This document shows positions 25,982 to 35,137 of a DNA stretch of 64,000 nt, one piece after another. This stretch comes from Brevibacterium sp. UCMA 11754 (GTDB lineage: Bacteria; Actinomycetota; Actinomycetes; Actinomycetales; Brevibacteriaceae). The stretch is taken from contig NZ_JACBOT010000031.1 of assembly GCF_021532275.1 (NCBI RefSeq), forward strand, positions 405,448 to 469,447. The letters run 5' to 3'. The notes beneath the pieces are model-generated. The model was not told the origin of the DNA. It searched no databases and saw only the letters and a program-made list of their open reading frames with translations. The first letter of the stretch is position 1. Every line of letters begins with the position of its first letter. The position numbers were made by a program, and so were the translations under genes.

Positions 25982-26542
25982 ATGGGAATTCAAGGCAAAC
26001 TTTTCCTCGCAAATCTTCCTTTGCACCCACAGACGGCCACCACCTTGGCCGGCAGGCTCGGCGAATCCACCGGATCGACCAGTTACCACCTGCGCCAGCT
26101 CGCTCGGCACGATTTCATCCGCCAGATCGAGGGCAGCGCCGGAGGCAGGGAGAGATGGAGGGAGCGGGCCCCCGGACCAGTCACTGTTCCGTCGCGGAAC
26201 GAGAGTCGCGACTCCGCAGCCCATGCCGCTGCCGACTTCGTCATCCGCGAGTTCAACCGCAGCAGTGCCCGGGCACTCGAAGACTTCGTCATCGGATCCA
26301 CCGACGAGGAACTGCTGTCCGCCGAATGGCTGGAGGCCGTCTCCCGAACTGAGCTCAGACTCCCGAACTCACGCTCTCGCCTCGGCGACGGTGGACGATT
26401 CGTCCCCCTTCGGCGTTGCCACGATGAGGGTGATGACGATGACGATCATGAAGAAGGTCGTGAGGAAAGTCGGAACCGGGATGATCGGATCGAGGAGCAC
26501 GAGGACCGCGCACACTGGGATGACCGCGTTGACGACCCCTGA
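25982..26542 (+). pseudogene. Remnant of an ArsR-like winged-helix regulator
   Basis: Residues encoded by about 25990-26355 look like an ArsR-type wHTH: TATTLAGRLGESTGSTSYHLRQ, then LARHDFIRQIEG, GRERW, and a C-terminal helix LSAEWLEAVSRTE. The usual first helix and the HPLR-type motif are degraded. After about 26360 the frame runs into sequence antisense to ltrA and becomes a charged Asp/Arg/Glu string unlike the family. The 3' end was probably lost and ltrA now overlaps it. It may still be expressed as a truncated protein. Confidence 0.5.
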
Positions 26543-27577
26543 GGCGTTGGCCCTGATCGCCAGCATCCACACGCCGAGGACGAAGACCGCGACCGGCACG
26601 GACACAGTGAAGGTCGCGAGCACCGGGTCAAGCGCGCTGTTGCCCAGCTGCGAATCGACTTCGATGCCCACCCCGGCCGAGAATGCTCCGGCGGCGGCGA
26701 AGATGAAGTAATGGCCGTAGCCGTAGGCGAGCGAACCGCCGAGGCTGCCGATCGCCCGGTGGTGGGGCGGCCAGAAGTAGATCCACCACATGGCCGCCGT
26801 GACGAGCAGGCTGAGGATGCCCAGAGACACCAGCGAAACGAGGTCGACACTGTCCTCGAACGCTCCGAACACCGCGTTCGCCGAGGCCAGCATGGACTCG
26901 CCGAGGACGATGATCGTGAAGCAGCCGAAGCGTTCGGTGATGTGCTCGGGATGCCAGGGTGTCGTCCCCCGCGCTTCCGCGATGACGGGGATGGCCACCT
27001 CGGCGAGGACGAGAATGAGGAACCCGGCCAGTGAGATCGCCGGATCATCGATGCTCATCCACGCCACCCACAGCACCTGCGCGATGCCGATTCCGCAGGC
27101 GTAGGTCAGCGTCGCCCCTCGCGCATTGCCCGCATGCCGTGCCGCGCGCAGCCACTGCGCGATCATGACCACGCGCATGAGGATGTAGCCGAGGATGAGG
27201 ACGAGGAAATTCTCGTCTTCGAAGACCGGTCCGATGCCCGCGGCCAGGATGAGCACCCCGCCCATCTGCACGATCGTCATCACCCGGTAGAGCCAGTCGT
27301 CGGTGTCGAATGAGGTCGCGAACCATGTGAAGTTCATCCACGCCCACCAGATCGCGAAGAAGATCATGAGGTACTTGCCCAGACCGGCGCCGAGGTGGCC
27401 GGCAGTGACCGTATCATGCAGATTGCTCGCGGCAATGGACACCGCGATGACGAACACGAGGTCGAAGAACAGCTCGAGCGAACTGGCCGCACGAGAGTCC
27501 TCACCTGGGTCTCGGGGTCGCATCGGGGTCAGTCGGAACCGGGTTCGGTGCGCGGCTGCACTGCTCATTTCTGTCAC
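26369..27577 (-). CDS. ltrA: LtrA family membrane protein
   Basis: A 402-residue low-temperature-requirement A family protein with about eleven membrane helices and the family motifs LELFFDLVFVIA near 33-44 and ERFGCFTIIVLGES in the second half. Function in bacteria is unknown; the name comes from cold growth in Listeria. It starts at GTG (or ATG four codons on). Its 3' end runs antisense to the wHTH remnant. Confidence 0.9.
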   Translation of the reverse strand: MTEMSSAAAHRTRFRLTPMRPRDPGEDSRAASSLELFFDLVFVIAVSIAASNLHDTVTAGHLGAGLGKYLMIFFAIWWAWMNFTWFATSFDTDDWLYRVMTIVQMGGVLILAAGIGPVFEDENFLVLILGYILMRVVMIAQWLRAARHAGNARGATLTYACGIGIAQVLWVAWMSIDDPAISLAGFLILVLAEVAIPVIAEARGTTPWHPEHITERFGCFTIIVLGESMLASANAVFGAFEDSVDLVSLVSLGILSLLVTAAMWWIYFWPPHHRAIGSLGGSLAYGYGHYFIFAAAGAFSAGVGIEVDSQLGNSALDPVLATFTVSVPVAVFVLGVWMLAIRANASGVVNAVIPVCAVLVLLDPIIPVPTFLTTFFMIVIVITLIVATPKGDESSTVAEARA

Positions 27578-27662
27578 CTTCGCATGGGGGCCGATTTCCG
27601 CTGGGAACAGTCTAAGCTCCGAGCGTCGGCGCGAAACGGTATCCGAACCGAGTGCGGCTTCT

Positions 27663-27668
27663 TAGACT
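27663..27668 (+). promoter_or_regulatory. Probable leaderless -10 box of the second response regulator
   Basis: TAGACT lies six bases before the ATG at 27675, with no ribosome binding site. Confidence 0.6.
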
Positions 27669-27674
27669 GAAGCC

Positions 27675-28463
27675 ATGACCCATGCCGCTGTGGACCCTCA
27701 TCTGGCCGATCGCCGTCTCCTCCTCGTCGAGGACGATCCCACGGTCGCCGAGGTGGCCCGCAATTATCTGCGCGCCGCCGGTTTCCTCGTCGATGAGGTC
27801 ACCGACGGCTTCCAAGCCCTCGAGGCCCTCGCCGAGGCGGTGCCCGATCTCGTCATCCTCGACCGCAAGCTGCCCGGCATCGATGGCACCGAGGTGTGCC
27901 GCCGGCTGCGAGCCTTCACCTCGGTGCCGGTGCTCATGCTCACCGCGCTGTCCGCGACCGAGGATCGCATCGACGGCCTCGAAGCCGGTGCCGACGACTA
28001 TCTGACGAAGCCCTTCTCCCCCAAGGAGCTGGTGCTGCGGGTCCAGTCCATCCTCCGGCGCACCATCACCGAGTCCACACCCGAGGTCCCCTTCGACCTG
28101 GGACCGTTCCACCTCGACGTCTCTGCCCATCGGGTCACCCGACATGGGATCCCATTGGAGCTCTCGGCTCGAGAATTCGACCTGCTCGCCTTCTTCCTCA
28201 AACACCCTCATCAGGTCTTCGACCGTGAAACGCTGCTGCGGACGGTGTGGGGATGGGAGATCGGGGATCTGTCGACGATCACCGTGACGGTGAGACGGCT
28301 GCGAGAGAAGATCGAGGACGAGCCCTCTCAGGCGAAGTTCCTGACCACTGTGTGGGGCGCCGGCTACCGCTTCGACGTCCCGGACGCTGCGGACAGTGGC
28401 AATGCGGCGGTAAGTGGAGATGCCGCGGTCAGTAGCGACGCTGCGGACGGGACTGCCCGATGA
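27675..28463 (+). CDS. OmpR-family response regulator
   Basis: A 262-residue response regulator with receiver domain (LLLVEDDP, phospho-acceptor in LVILDRKLPG, LTALSA, LTKPF) and a C-terminal winged helix (LELSAREFDLLAFF, ending GAGYRFDV). The last 20 residues are Ala/Ser/Asp-rich with a short DAA-containing repeat. It overlaps the kinase gene by four bases (ATGA). Stimulus unknown; the downstream MFS transporter is a possible target. Confidence 0.92.
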   Translation: MTHAAVDPHLADRRLLLVEDDPTVAEVARNYLRAAGFLVDEVTDGFQALEALAEAVPDLVILDRKLPGIDGTEVCRRLRAFTSVPVLMLTALSATEDRIDGLEAGADDYLTKPFSPKELVLRVQSILRRTITESTPEVPFDLGPFHLDVSAHRVTRHGIPLELSAREFDLLAFFLKHPHQVFDRETLLRTVWGWEIGDLSTITVTVRRLREKIEDEPSQAKFLTTVWGAGYRFDVPDAADSGNAAVSGDAAVSSDAADGTAR

Positions 28464-29647
28464 TGCTGCCGTTGCCGGAGATGCTGCGGATCTTCCTCGT
28501 CGCCTTCCTGTGCTCAGCCGCAGTCGGCACCCTCGGCGTGAGTGCACTGTGGCTGGGCAGGCGCCGATCACTGAGAGTGCGGCTGACGATCATCGTGGCC
28601 ACGACCCTGGCATCCGTGCTCACCGGGATGATCGCGATCTCTGCGGCCATGTACCTGTCCGAGCACGACCTCTACGTGTTCCTCACCGTGGCCTTCGCCT
28701 CGCTGCTGTCGACGATCGCGGTGACATGGTTCCTCGCCCGCGGCATCACCCGTGAGCACGAGGACCTGCGGGCGTTGACGGCCGAGGTCGGTGACGGCCG
28801 CAGGCTCGGCGACCTCGGCGATCCGAAGGATGTTTCGGAGACCGCGCTGCTGCGTGCCGAACTCGTCGCGACGAGCCGCAGGCTCGCCGACTCCCGGGAC
28901 GAAGTTGCTGCGCTCGACCGCTCGCGGCGCGAGCTCGTCGCCTGGATTGCCCACGATCTGCGCACGCCGATGGCCGGCCTGAAGGCGATGTCGGAGGCCC
29001 TCGAGGACGGGATGGTCGAGGACCGGCAGCGCTATTATGCGAAGATCCGCGTCCAGATCGATCGGCTCTCGCGCATGGTCGACGATCTCTTCGCCCTGTC
29101 ACGGATCCAGTCGGGGGCTCTCGAGCTCGAGAGCATCGAGCTCAGCCTCTACGACCTCGTCTCCGATGCGGTGGCCGAGCTGCGTCCCGTGGCTGCGTCG
29201 AAGGACGTCCGAATCCACGCGCGCGGACTCAGCGACGTCATCGTGGCCGGTGACCCCCGAGAGCTGACCCGGGTGATCGAGAATCTGCTCATGAATGCGC
29301 TTCAGCACACACCGGCGAACACCGAAGTGGTCCTCGAGACGGACAGGAACGCTGAGGGGCAGGCCGTGCTCACCGTCACCGATGACGGAGGCGGCATCCC
29401 GTCCGAGGCACTCACCGAGGTCTTCACCACTGGCTGGCGAGGCTCACCGGCACGCACCCCCGGCGACGATACGATCACCGGCGACCCGAGGGTCGATGGC
29501 GGCGGGGCGCTCACCGGCAATGCCGGTCTGGGGCTGGCCATCGTCCGCGGGATCGTCGAGGCTCATACGGGGACCGTAGGCGTGACCAACACCGAGGCGG
29601 GGGCACGCTTCGAAGTGTGCCTGCCCGCAATCGCCCCCGCTGGCTGA
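28460..29647 (+). CDS. Sensor histidine kinase
   Basis: A 395-residue kinase with three predicted membrane helices in the first 95 residues and almost no extracytoplasmic loop, so it probably senses within the membrane. HAMP-like linker at about 92-118, HisKA with H165 (AWIAHDLRTP), and HATPase with NLLMNALQHTP, DDGGGIP and GLGLAIV. Partner of the response regulator just upstream. Confidence 0.92.
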   Translation: MMLPLPEMLRIFLVAFLCSAAVGTLGVSALWLGRRRSLRVRLTIIVATTLASVLTGMIAISAAMYLSEHDLYVFLTVAFASLLSTIAVTWFLARGITREHEDLRALTAEVGDGRRLGDLGDPKDVSETALLRAELVATSRRLADSRDEVAALDRSRRELVAWIAHDLRTPMAGLKAMSEALEDGMVEDRQRYYAKIRVQIDRLSRMVDDLFALSRIQSGALELESIELSLYDLVSDAVAELRPVAASKDVRIHARGLSDVIVAGDPRELTRVIENLLMNALQHTPANTEVVLETDRNAEGQAVLTVTDDGGGIPSEALTEVFTTGWRGSPARTPGDDTITGDPRVDGGGALTGNAGLGLAIVRGIVEAHTGTVGVTNTEAGARFEVCLPAIAPAG

Positions 29648-29660
29648 ATTCGCAGGCGTC

Positions 29661-29666
29661 TAGACT
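29661..29666 (+). promoter_or_regulatory. Probable leaderless -10 box of the MFS gene
   Basis: TAGACT lies six bases before the GTG at 29673. Confidence 0.55.
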
Positions 29667-29672
29667 GGTCAG

Positions 29673-30902
29673 GTGCTCAAACCCATCCTGTGGCCGGTCC
29701 TCGCGCCGTCCCTTCTCTTCGCCGTCGGTGTGGGCGCGATGCTTCCGGTTCTGGTCCTCGGCGCGCTCGATCTGGGCTCGAGTTCCTCCTTCGCCGCTGC
29801 CATCGTCGGCATCATGGGCGCAGTGTCCCTTGTCGCGACTGTGCCGGCCGGGATCCTCATCGACCGCCTCGGCGACTTCCGGGCGATGCTCGTCGCCACG
29901 ATGACCGCGGTCGTCGTCCTCGGCGGGATCGTCGCGGCCTTCCTCTGGGACTCGCCTGCCTCTCTTGTTCTCTACACGGTGGCGCTCATGCTCTTCGCGC
30001 CGGTCTCCGATGTGTGGAGCCTGGCCCGGCAGGCAGTGGTCGCCGAGGTGATGCCGGCGAAGGATCTGGCCAAGGCGATGACGGCGCTGGGCGGAACTCA
30101 GCGGGTGGGCAACCTGATCGGCCCCATCGCCGGCGCCGGCCTCATGCTCGCCTTCCCGCTGTGGTCGGTGTTCGTCTTCGCCGGCGCCGCAGCCATCGCC
30201 GCCATCGTCGTCATGGCCCTGCCCATCGCCCACATCCCCGGCTACTCGGACCGCGGGAACTCCGGTGCTGGTGCGTCCGATCCGGGTCAGGCGCTGAAGT
30301 CAGCAGAGCCTCCCCGCCCTCGCCTCGACGTGAGGTGGAAGGCTGTGGTCCTCGTGGGGATCTCGGTCGCTGCACTGACGGTGGCTCGGTCGGCTCAGCC
30401 CGTGGTGATCCAGCTGTGGGGAGTCGAGATCGGGATGCACGAATCGTCGATCTCGCTCCTCATCGCCTTCGGCGCCGCCCTCGAACTCGGCTTCATGTTC
30501 CTCGGCGCCTATATCAAAGACCACCTCGGGCGGACGACGACGTTGGTGACCTGCCTGACGATCTTCGGATCCGGCTTCATCGTCATGGTGCTGCGTCCAG
30601 ATCTGACCGGCATGATCACGGCCGCAGCAGTCATGGCCTTCGGCAACGGTCTGGGTGCGGGTGTGAACATGACCATCGGTGCCGATCTGTCGCCGGCGAT
30701 CGGACGCGCCCGTTTCCTAGGCATCTGGGCGATCTTCTCCAACGGCGGCAAACTGGCCGGACCGACCCTCATCTCACTGGTCATCACGGTCGCCTCACTG
30801 CGCTTCGGGATCCTGTTCCCGGGACTCTTCGCCATCTTAGGCGCTGTGTGGGCGATGATCTGGTCCCAGCAGATCGGCCTGCCCAGTCGACGCCGCCGCT
30901 GA
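29673..30902 (+). CDS. MFS transporter
   Basis: A 409-residue major facilitator with twelve membrane helices split by a cytoplasmic loop (about 190-225). The A-motif region reads PAGILIDRLGDFR, close to the drug-efflux type. It starts at GTG with a leaderless -10 box, so it has its own promoter though only 25 bases follow the kinase gene. The substrate is not predictable; efflux controlled by the adjacent two-component system is a reasonable guess. Confidence 0.88.
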   Translation: MLKPILWPVLAPSLLFAVGVGAMLPVLVLGALDLGSSSSFAAAIVGIMGAVSLVATVPAGILIDRLGDFRAMLVATMTAVVVLGGIVAAFLWDSPASLVLYTVALMLFAPVSDVWSLARQAVVAEVMPAKDLAKAMTALGGTQRVGNLIGPIAGAGLMLAFPLWSVFVFAGAAAIAAIVVMALPIAHIPGYSDRGNSGAGASDPGQALKSAEPPRPRLDVRWKAVVLVGISVAALTVARSAQPVVIQLWGVEIGMHESSISLLIAFGAALELGFMFLGAYIKDHLGRTTTLVTCLTIFGSGFIVMVLRPDLTGMITAAAVMAFGNGLGAGVNMTIGADLSPAIGRARFLGIWAIFSNGGKLAGPTLISLVITVASLRFGILFPGLFAILGAVWAMIWSQQIGLPSRRRR

Positions 30903-31001
30903 AGACCGGTCGAAATCCCCTGAACCGTCTAGGCTGGTGATGACCCACCTTCAACGCCCGGACTGCCCCACCCAGACAACCCCGTGGAAGGAGAGGCGGA
31001 C

Positions 31002-33017
31002 ATGGCCGCCCTCGATTTCGGAGCCTTTGCGCTCCTGAGCATTGCCGCCCTGCTGTTCCTCCTGCTTCAGTCATGGCTGGCTGCCACGGTTGTGCGACGC
31101 GTCGTCGGCGTCCCGACGGGCTGGCCGCGAACCATCGGCGTGGGTCTGGTCATGAGCGCGGTCATGGCCGTGACAGTGCAGTACCTCTATCGCGCCGGGA
31201 CAGGACAGAATACTGGTGGCCTCGACGTGGCCCCGGGTGTCGCACTCATGCTCCTGCTGCTGGCGACCGGCTGGATCTTCGCTCTCGGTGTCGGTGCTCT
31301 CGTCGTCATCGAAGCCGCCTTCCCGACAGGATCGGTGCCCGGTCCGCAGTCGCTGTTCTTCGGCTGGAAGGCGCGCAGGCGGCGCGGTCGACGCTACGCC
31401 GAGGTCGTCTCGATCGCCGTCCGTCACGGTCTGGGTGCACAGATCCGCGGCTTCGGTCGGGGCACGGCCCCTGGGCGCGAGGCGAAGACGGCCCGAGCCC
31501 TGAAGAACTCACTGTCCGAAGCCGGAGTCACCTTCGTCAAGCTCGGCCAGATGCTCTCGACCCGTCGTGATGTGCTGCCGCCCGAATACATCCGCGAATT
31601 GGAGATGCTGCAGACTCAGGTCTCTCCCGAACCCTGGTCCGTCATCGAACCGGCGGTCGTCGAGCGCATGGGCAGGCCGCTGAACGACGTGTTCTCCCGC
31701 ATCGATGCAACGCCTCTGGCCGCGGCCTCGGTGGCCCAGGTCCATGAGGCCACACTGCTCGACGGCACCGACGTCATCGTCAAGGTCCAGCGCCCGAAGG
31801 CTCTCAACCAGGTCAATCAGGACCTCGACATCATTCTGCGTCTGGCCAGGTGGCTGGACAAGACGACCGTGTGGGGCCAGGACCTGGGAATCGAGACCCT
31901 TGCCAAGGGCTTCGCCACCTCCCTCGAAGAGGAACTCGACTATCGGATCGAACTCGGCAACATGCGCACCATCGAGGACAGTCTGAAGCGGTCGGGCAAG
32001 TTCTCCGTGACGGTGCCCCACGGCTATCCGGAACTCTCGAGCGAACGACTCCTCATCATGGACAAGCTGCCGGGGCAGCCGGTGTCCTCGGCAGGGGCCA
32101 TCCTCGAGGAGCTCTCGGAGAAGGAACGGAAGGCCTTGGCGACCACTCTTCTCGGCGCCACACTCGAACAGATCATCACCGATGGCGTCTTCCACGCCGA
32201 CCTGCACTCGGGCAACATCTTCATCACGCCCGACGGAGGATTGGGCCTGCTGGACTTTGGCGCGGTCGGCAGACTCGACCCGGGAACGCAGACGGCCCTG
32301 GGACTCATGCTCTACTCAATCGATCAGAACGACAGTGCAGGAGCCACCGACTCCCTCATCGAACTCCTCGGACGCCCCGAGAACCTCGACGATCGGGCCG
32401 TCGAACGTGCGGTCGGCGAGCTGCTCACCCGCTACGGCGGCGGAAGCCACTCGTACAACGGGCAGAAGCTCTTCGACGATCTGTTCAACCTTGTCCTGGC
32501 CCACCGGTTCTCCGTCCCGGCCCCGATCAGCGCAGCATTCCGTGCCCTGGCCTCGGTCGAGGGAGCGCTCCTCGTCATCGACCCCACCTTCGACGTGGTC
32601 GCCGTCGCCCGCGACGAGGGCAACCGACTCATGCGCAGCAAGCTGAAGTCCACGAAGATCACCGACGAACTGCAGCGGCGTGCGATGCAGATCCTGCCGA
32701 TGATCGACCGCCTGCCTCGGCGGCTCAACAAGATCACCGAGGACCTCGAGCAGGGCCGCTTCTCAATGAACATGCGCGTGCTGGAGAACACCTCCGATCG
32801 ACGGTTCCTCACGAGTCTGTTCCAGCAGCTCATCGTCGCAGTTCTGGCCGGCGCTGCTGTCCTGGGATCGATCATGCTCATCACCAGCGAAGAAGGGCCG
32901 CTGCTGACCGAGGGCATCCACCTCTACGCGTTCTTCGGGTTCGTCCTGCTCTTCGGCGGATTCGTGTTGAGCATGCGATCGCTCATGCTCGTCTTCAAAC
33001 GCGACGTCGACGGATAG
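31002..33017 (+). CDS. AarF/UbiB (ABC1) family kinase-like membrane protein
   Basis: A 671-residue protein with three membrane helices in the first 105 residues, an ABC1 domain and two C-terminal helices (about 610-665). ABC1 features are present: KLGQ near the start of the domain, an Ala-rich loop AAASVAQVH, the EED/HADLHSGN catalytic stretch and DFG. UbiB proteins are ATPases needed for isoprenoid quinone or lipid metabolism; in actinobacteria, which use menaquinone, the role is uncertain. ATG 31002 with GGAGAGG upstream is preferred to GTG 30984. Confidence 0.9.
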   Translation: MAALDFGAFALLSIAALLFLLLQSWLAATVVRRVVGVPTGWPRTIGVGLVMSAVMAVTVQYLYRAGTGQNTGGLDVAPGVALMLLLLATGWIFALGVGALVVIEAAFPTGSVPGPQSLFFGWKARRRRGRRYAEVVSIAVRHGLGAQIRGFGRGTAPGREAKTARALKNSLSEAGVTFVKLGQMLSTRRDVLPPEYIRELEMLQTQVSPEPWSVIEPAVVERMGRPLNDVFSRIDATPLAAASVAQVHEATLLDGTDVIVKVQRPKALNQVNQDLDIILRLARWLDKTTVWGQDLGIETLAKGFATSLEEELDYRIELGNMRTIEDSLKRSGKFSVTVPHGYPELSSERLLIMDKLPGQPVSSAGAILEELSEKERKALATTLLGATLEQIITDGVFHADLHSGNIFITPDGGLGLLDFGAVGRLDPGTQTALGLMLYSIDQNDSAGATDSLIELLGRPENLDDRAVERAVGELLTRYGGGSHSYNGQKLFDDLFNLVLAHRFSVPAPISAAFRALASVEGALLVIDPTFDVVAVARDEGNRLMRSKLKSTKITDELQRRAMQILPMIDRLPRRLNKITEDLEQGRFSMNMRVLENTSDRRFLTSLFQQLIVAVLAGAAVLGSIMLITSEEGPLLTEGIHLYAFFGFVLLFGGFVLSMRSLMLVFKRDVDG

Positions 33018-33034
33018 TCGCAGGCGCTGATGTC

Positions 33035-33706
33035 CTAGGAGGCGGGGATCTCGAACTCAGAGGTGAATTCGGGTACCTTCTTGTCCTCTCCGAGCACCTT
33101 CGCCTCGGGACGGAGGTAGGTTCCCTTGAGCTCCTCGGCCGTTTCACTCATGTAGATCGGAATGTACCCCGTGTGCTCTCCGTCACGACGTGGCGCCAGG
33201 TCGAAATACTCATAACCGGCGTCTTCGATTTCGGCACTCGCACTCGATGCGTAGTTGGCCTCTTCGCCGGCGCTGTCGAGGTAGAAGTCCGATGAGCTGA
33301 TGGTCCCGCCGTAGCTGTCGCCTGGTTCCACTTTCACTTCGATGTAGACCATCTCTCCATCAGGGTTGTCGGCGGCTTCGTAGTACTCGGTGGGGTTGTT
33401 GCGCACCGCGGATACGACGGTGATGACATCCCCGGTCTCCTTATCGGTGAACTCTGCACCGACCTTCACCTCGGTGCCCTCGGCCTTGTCGCTCGCGCCT
33501 TCGGCATCGTCCGTCTCTGTGGTCTTGTCTGCTGTCTCTTCTGCGTCGAGGGCTTCGCCCTGCGCTTGAGTCGGCGCTGCACCCTCGGGGGCTGTCTCCG
33601 CCGCCGAGTCATCGGTGCCGCAGGCTGATAGGGCCAGTAAGGCGGCAAAGGCCAAGGCTGAGGTCTGCGTGAGGATTCGGGCTGAGTGGCGTCCGGTGTG
33701 GTTCAT
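33035..33706 (-). CDS. DUF4352 lipoprotein
   Basis: A 223-residue secreted lipoprotein: signal peptide ending at lipobox LSAC (C29), an acidic Glu/Ala/Thr-rich linker (about 30-85), and a DUF4352 immunoglobulin-like domain (about 85-220; VSAVRNNPTEYY, YIEVKV, YFDLAPR). AAGGGAA precedes the ATG. DUF4352 lipoproteins are surface proteins of unknown role. It is convergent with the UbiB gene. Confidence 0.88.
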   Translation of the reverse strand: MNHTGRHSARILTQTSALAFAALLALSACGTDDSAAETAPEGAAPTQAQGEALDAEETADKTTETDDAEGASDKAEGTEVKVGAEFTDKETGDVITVVSAVRNNPTEYYEAADNPDGEMVYIEVKVEPGDSYGGTISSSDFYLDSAGEEANYASSASAEIEDAGYEYFDLAPRRDGEHTGYIPIYMSETAEELKGTYLRPEAKVLGEDKKVPEFTSEFEIPAS

Positions 33707-33864
33707 CGGGTTCCCTTTCGAAATGATGGGCACTGCATGAGCTGTGTGATTGACGGCTCTTCGGCCCTGACAAGGAAAGACTCTATGGTCAGCGACCCCG
33801 GATACGGGTGATGATCACAGCACACCACGTAGCAGATCTGCCACAACTCCTGAGCATGAAAAAA

Positions 33865-33894
33865 CCAGGCCAGACGATTCACTGTCTGGCCTGG
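33865..33894 (-). terminator. Terminator downstream of tRNA-Thr
   Basis: An 11-bp GC-rich stem (33865-33875 with 33884-33894), eight-base loop, followed on the minus strand by six Ts. Nine bases past the tRNA 3' end. Confidence 0.9.
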
Positions 33895-33902
33895 CTGAGT
33901 GG

Positions 33903-33975
33903 AGCCCCCCATCGGACTCGAACCGATGACCTTCGCTTTACAAGAGCGGTGCTCTACCAACTGAGCTAGGGAGGC
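33903..33975 (-). tRNA. tRNA-Thr (anticodon TGT)
   Basis: A 73-base cloverleaf: acceptor GCCTCCC pairs with GGGGGGC (one G-U), D-arm GCTC/GAGC with AGTTGGTAGA, anticodon loop CTTGTAA giving TGT, and T-arm ATCGG-TTCGAGT-CCGAT. CCA is not encoded. It reads ACA and wobble codons. Confidence 0.97.
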
Positions 33976-34120
33976 GTGGCGGCGAAACGATGCCGTCTGC
34001 GCCTACACGATAGTAGTCCATTCACCTTCACGGCTACAAAACGGACGCGAGGCAGACTTCACTCACGAGCATCGGTCGACCACCACCTCGGCGGCGGTCG
34101 ACCGATGTCCGTGAAGTCGA

Positions 34121-34981
34121 TCAGCCCTTGAACTCGCCGGTGGCCTTGAGGATCTCCATGGTCAGCGCCTGCGGGTCGCTGGTCTTGTCGGTCTTCTCGC
34201 CGTTGATGAGCACCCAGGGGGTGCCTTCCACCTTCGCGTCCAGGGCGTCCTGCGAGGAATTCTCGACGAAGTCCTTGAACGACTGGTCGGTGACGCAGCT
34301 CTTGACGGTCTGCTCGGGATCGGACTGGAGCTTCTTCGAGGTGTCGACTCCGGCATCCTCAGCGACCTTGAGCAGCTGCTCGTCGGTGCGACCGTCCTGC
34401 CCCTCTTCCGGCTGCTGAGCATACATCGCGGGGAAGAAGTCCCTGGCGGTCTCCGGCTGCGAGTCGATGACGCAGGCCGCCAGGTTGGCAGATCGAGTCG
34501 AGTACTCGTTGCCGCTGGACGCGCGGTCAAGGAAGGAGACTGGCTTGTACTCGAGCACGATCGAGCCTTCGTCGGCGAGCTTCTCCAGAGTCGGGGTGTT
34601 AGCGTCCTCGAACGCCTTGCATCCTGGGCACTGGAAGTCGAGATAGACGGTCACAGTGGCAGCATTCTCCTTGGCACCGGCATCGGCAGCAGTCGGCAGA
34701 TCCGACTCCTCCCCCTCGGGCATCTGCTTCGGCTGCACCACTTTGCCGTCCTTGGCGATGCTGACACCGCCGCCGACGAAGTTGGCCGGAGTCATCCCCG
34801 GTTTGCTCTGCTGGAAGATGAGAACAGCGACGACCGCAGCCACGACGAGCACGACAACACCGATCCCCACGTAGAGGATGGTCTTGGCGGTCTTCTCCTT
34901 CTTCTCCTGAGCCGCTGCGATCTGGCGCGCGTTCTCACGTGCTTGGTTCCGCCGATTGTCACCGGAATTGTTCTTCGCCAT
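34121..34981 (-). CDS. Membrane-anchored DsbA-like thioredoxin-fold protein
   Basis: A 286-residue protein with a basic cytoplasmic N-terminus, one membrane helix (about 34-56) and an extracytoplasmic thioredoxin_4/DsbA domain. The active site is C118-P-G-C121 in DFQCPGCK, and the cis-Pro loop is VEGTPWVLIN. It should oxidise or isomerise disulfides in exported proteins. GAGGAA precedes the ATG. No vitamin K epoxide reductase partner is adjacent. Confidence 0.92.
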   Translation of the reverse strand: MAKNNSGDNRRNQARENARQIAAAQEKKEKTAKTILYVGIGVVVLVVAAVVAVLIFQQSKPGMTPANFVGGGVSIAKDGKVVQPKQMPEGEESDLPTAADAGAKENAATVTVYLDFQCPGCKAFEDANTPTLEKLADEGSIVLEYKPVSFLDRASSGNEYSTRSANLAACVIDSQPETARDFFPAMYAQQPEEGQDGRTDEQLLKVAEDAGVDTSKKLQSDPEQTVKSCVTDQSFKDFVENSSQDALDAKVEGTPWVLINGEKTDKTSDPQALTMEILKATGEFKG

Positions 34982-35137
34982 TGTTCCTCACGTTGCGATC
35001 GTCTGACGTCGGCCCAGCCTCGGACCGTGGGGAATCGGGTCGACATACGAGTCCCGACCTTCCCACCTTACCCAAACAGGTGGTGCCTCAACTCCCAGTG
35101 AAATTCAAGGATCAACTACGCCGGGGGTGGGAGACGC

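Noticed and set aside
31850..33295. Long plus-strand frame overlapping the UbiB-family gene
   Set aside because: An Arg/Pro/His-rich out-of-frame translation of a clear coding gene.
33903..33975. tRNA-Thr as an integration site of a genomic island
   Set aside because: No direct repeat of the tRNA end and no integrase is seen in the flanking DNA.
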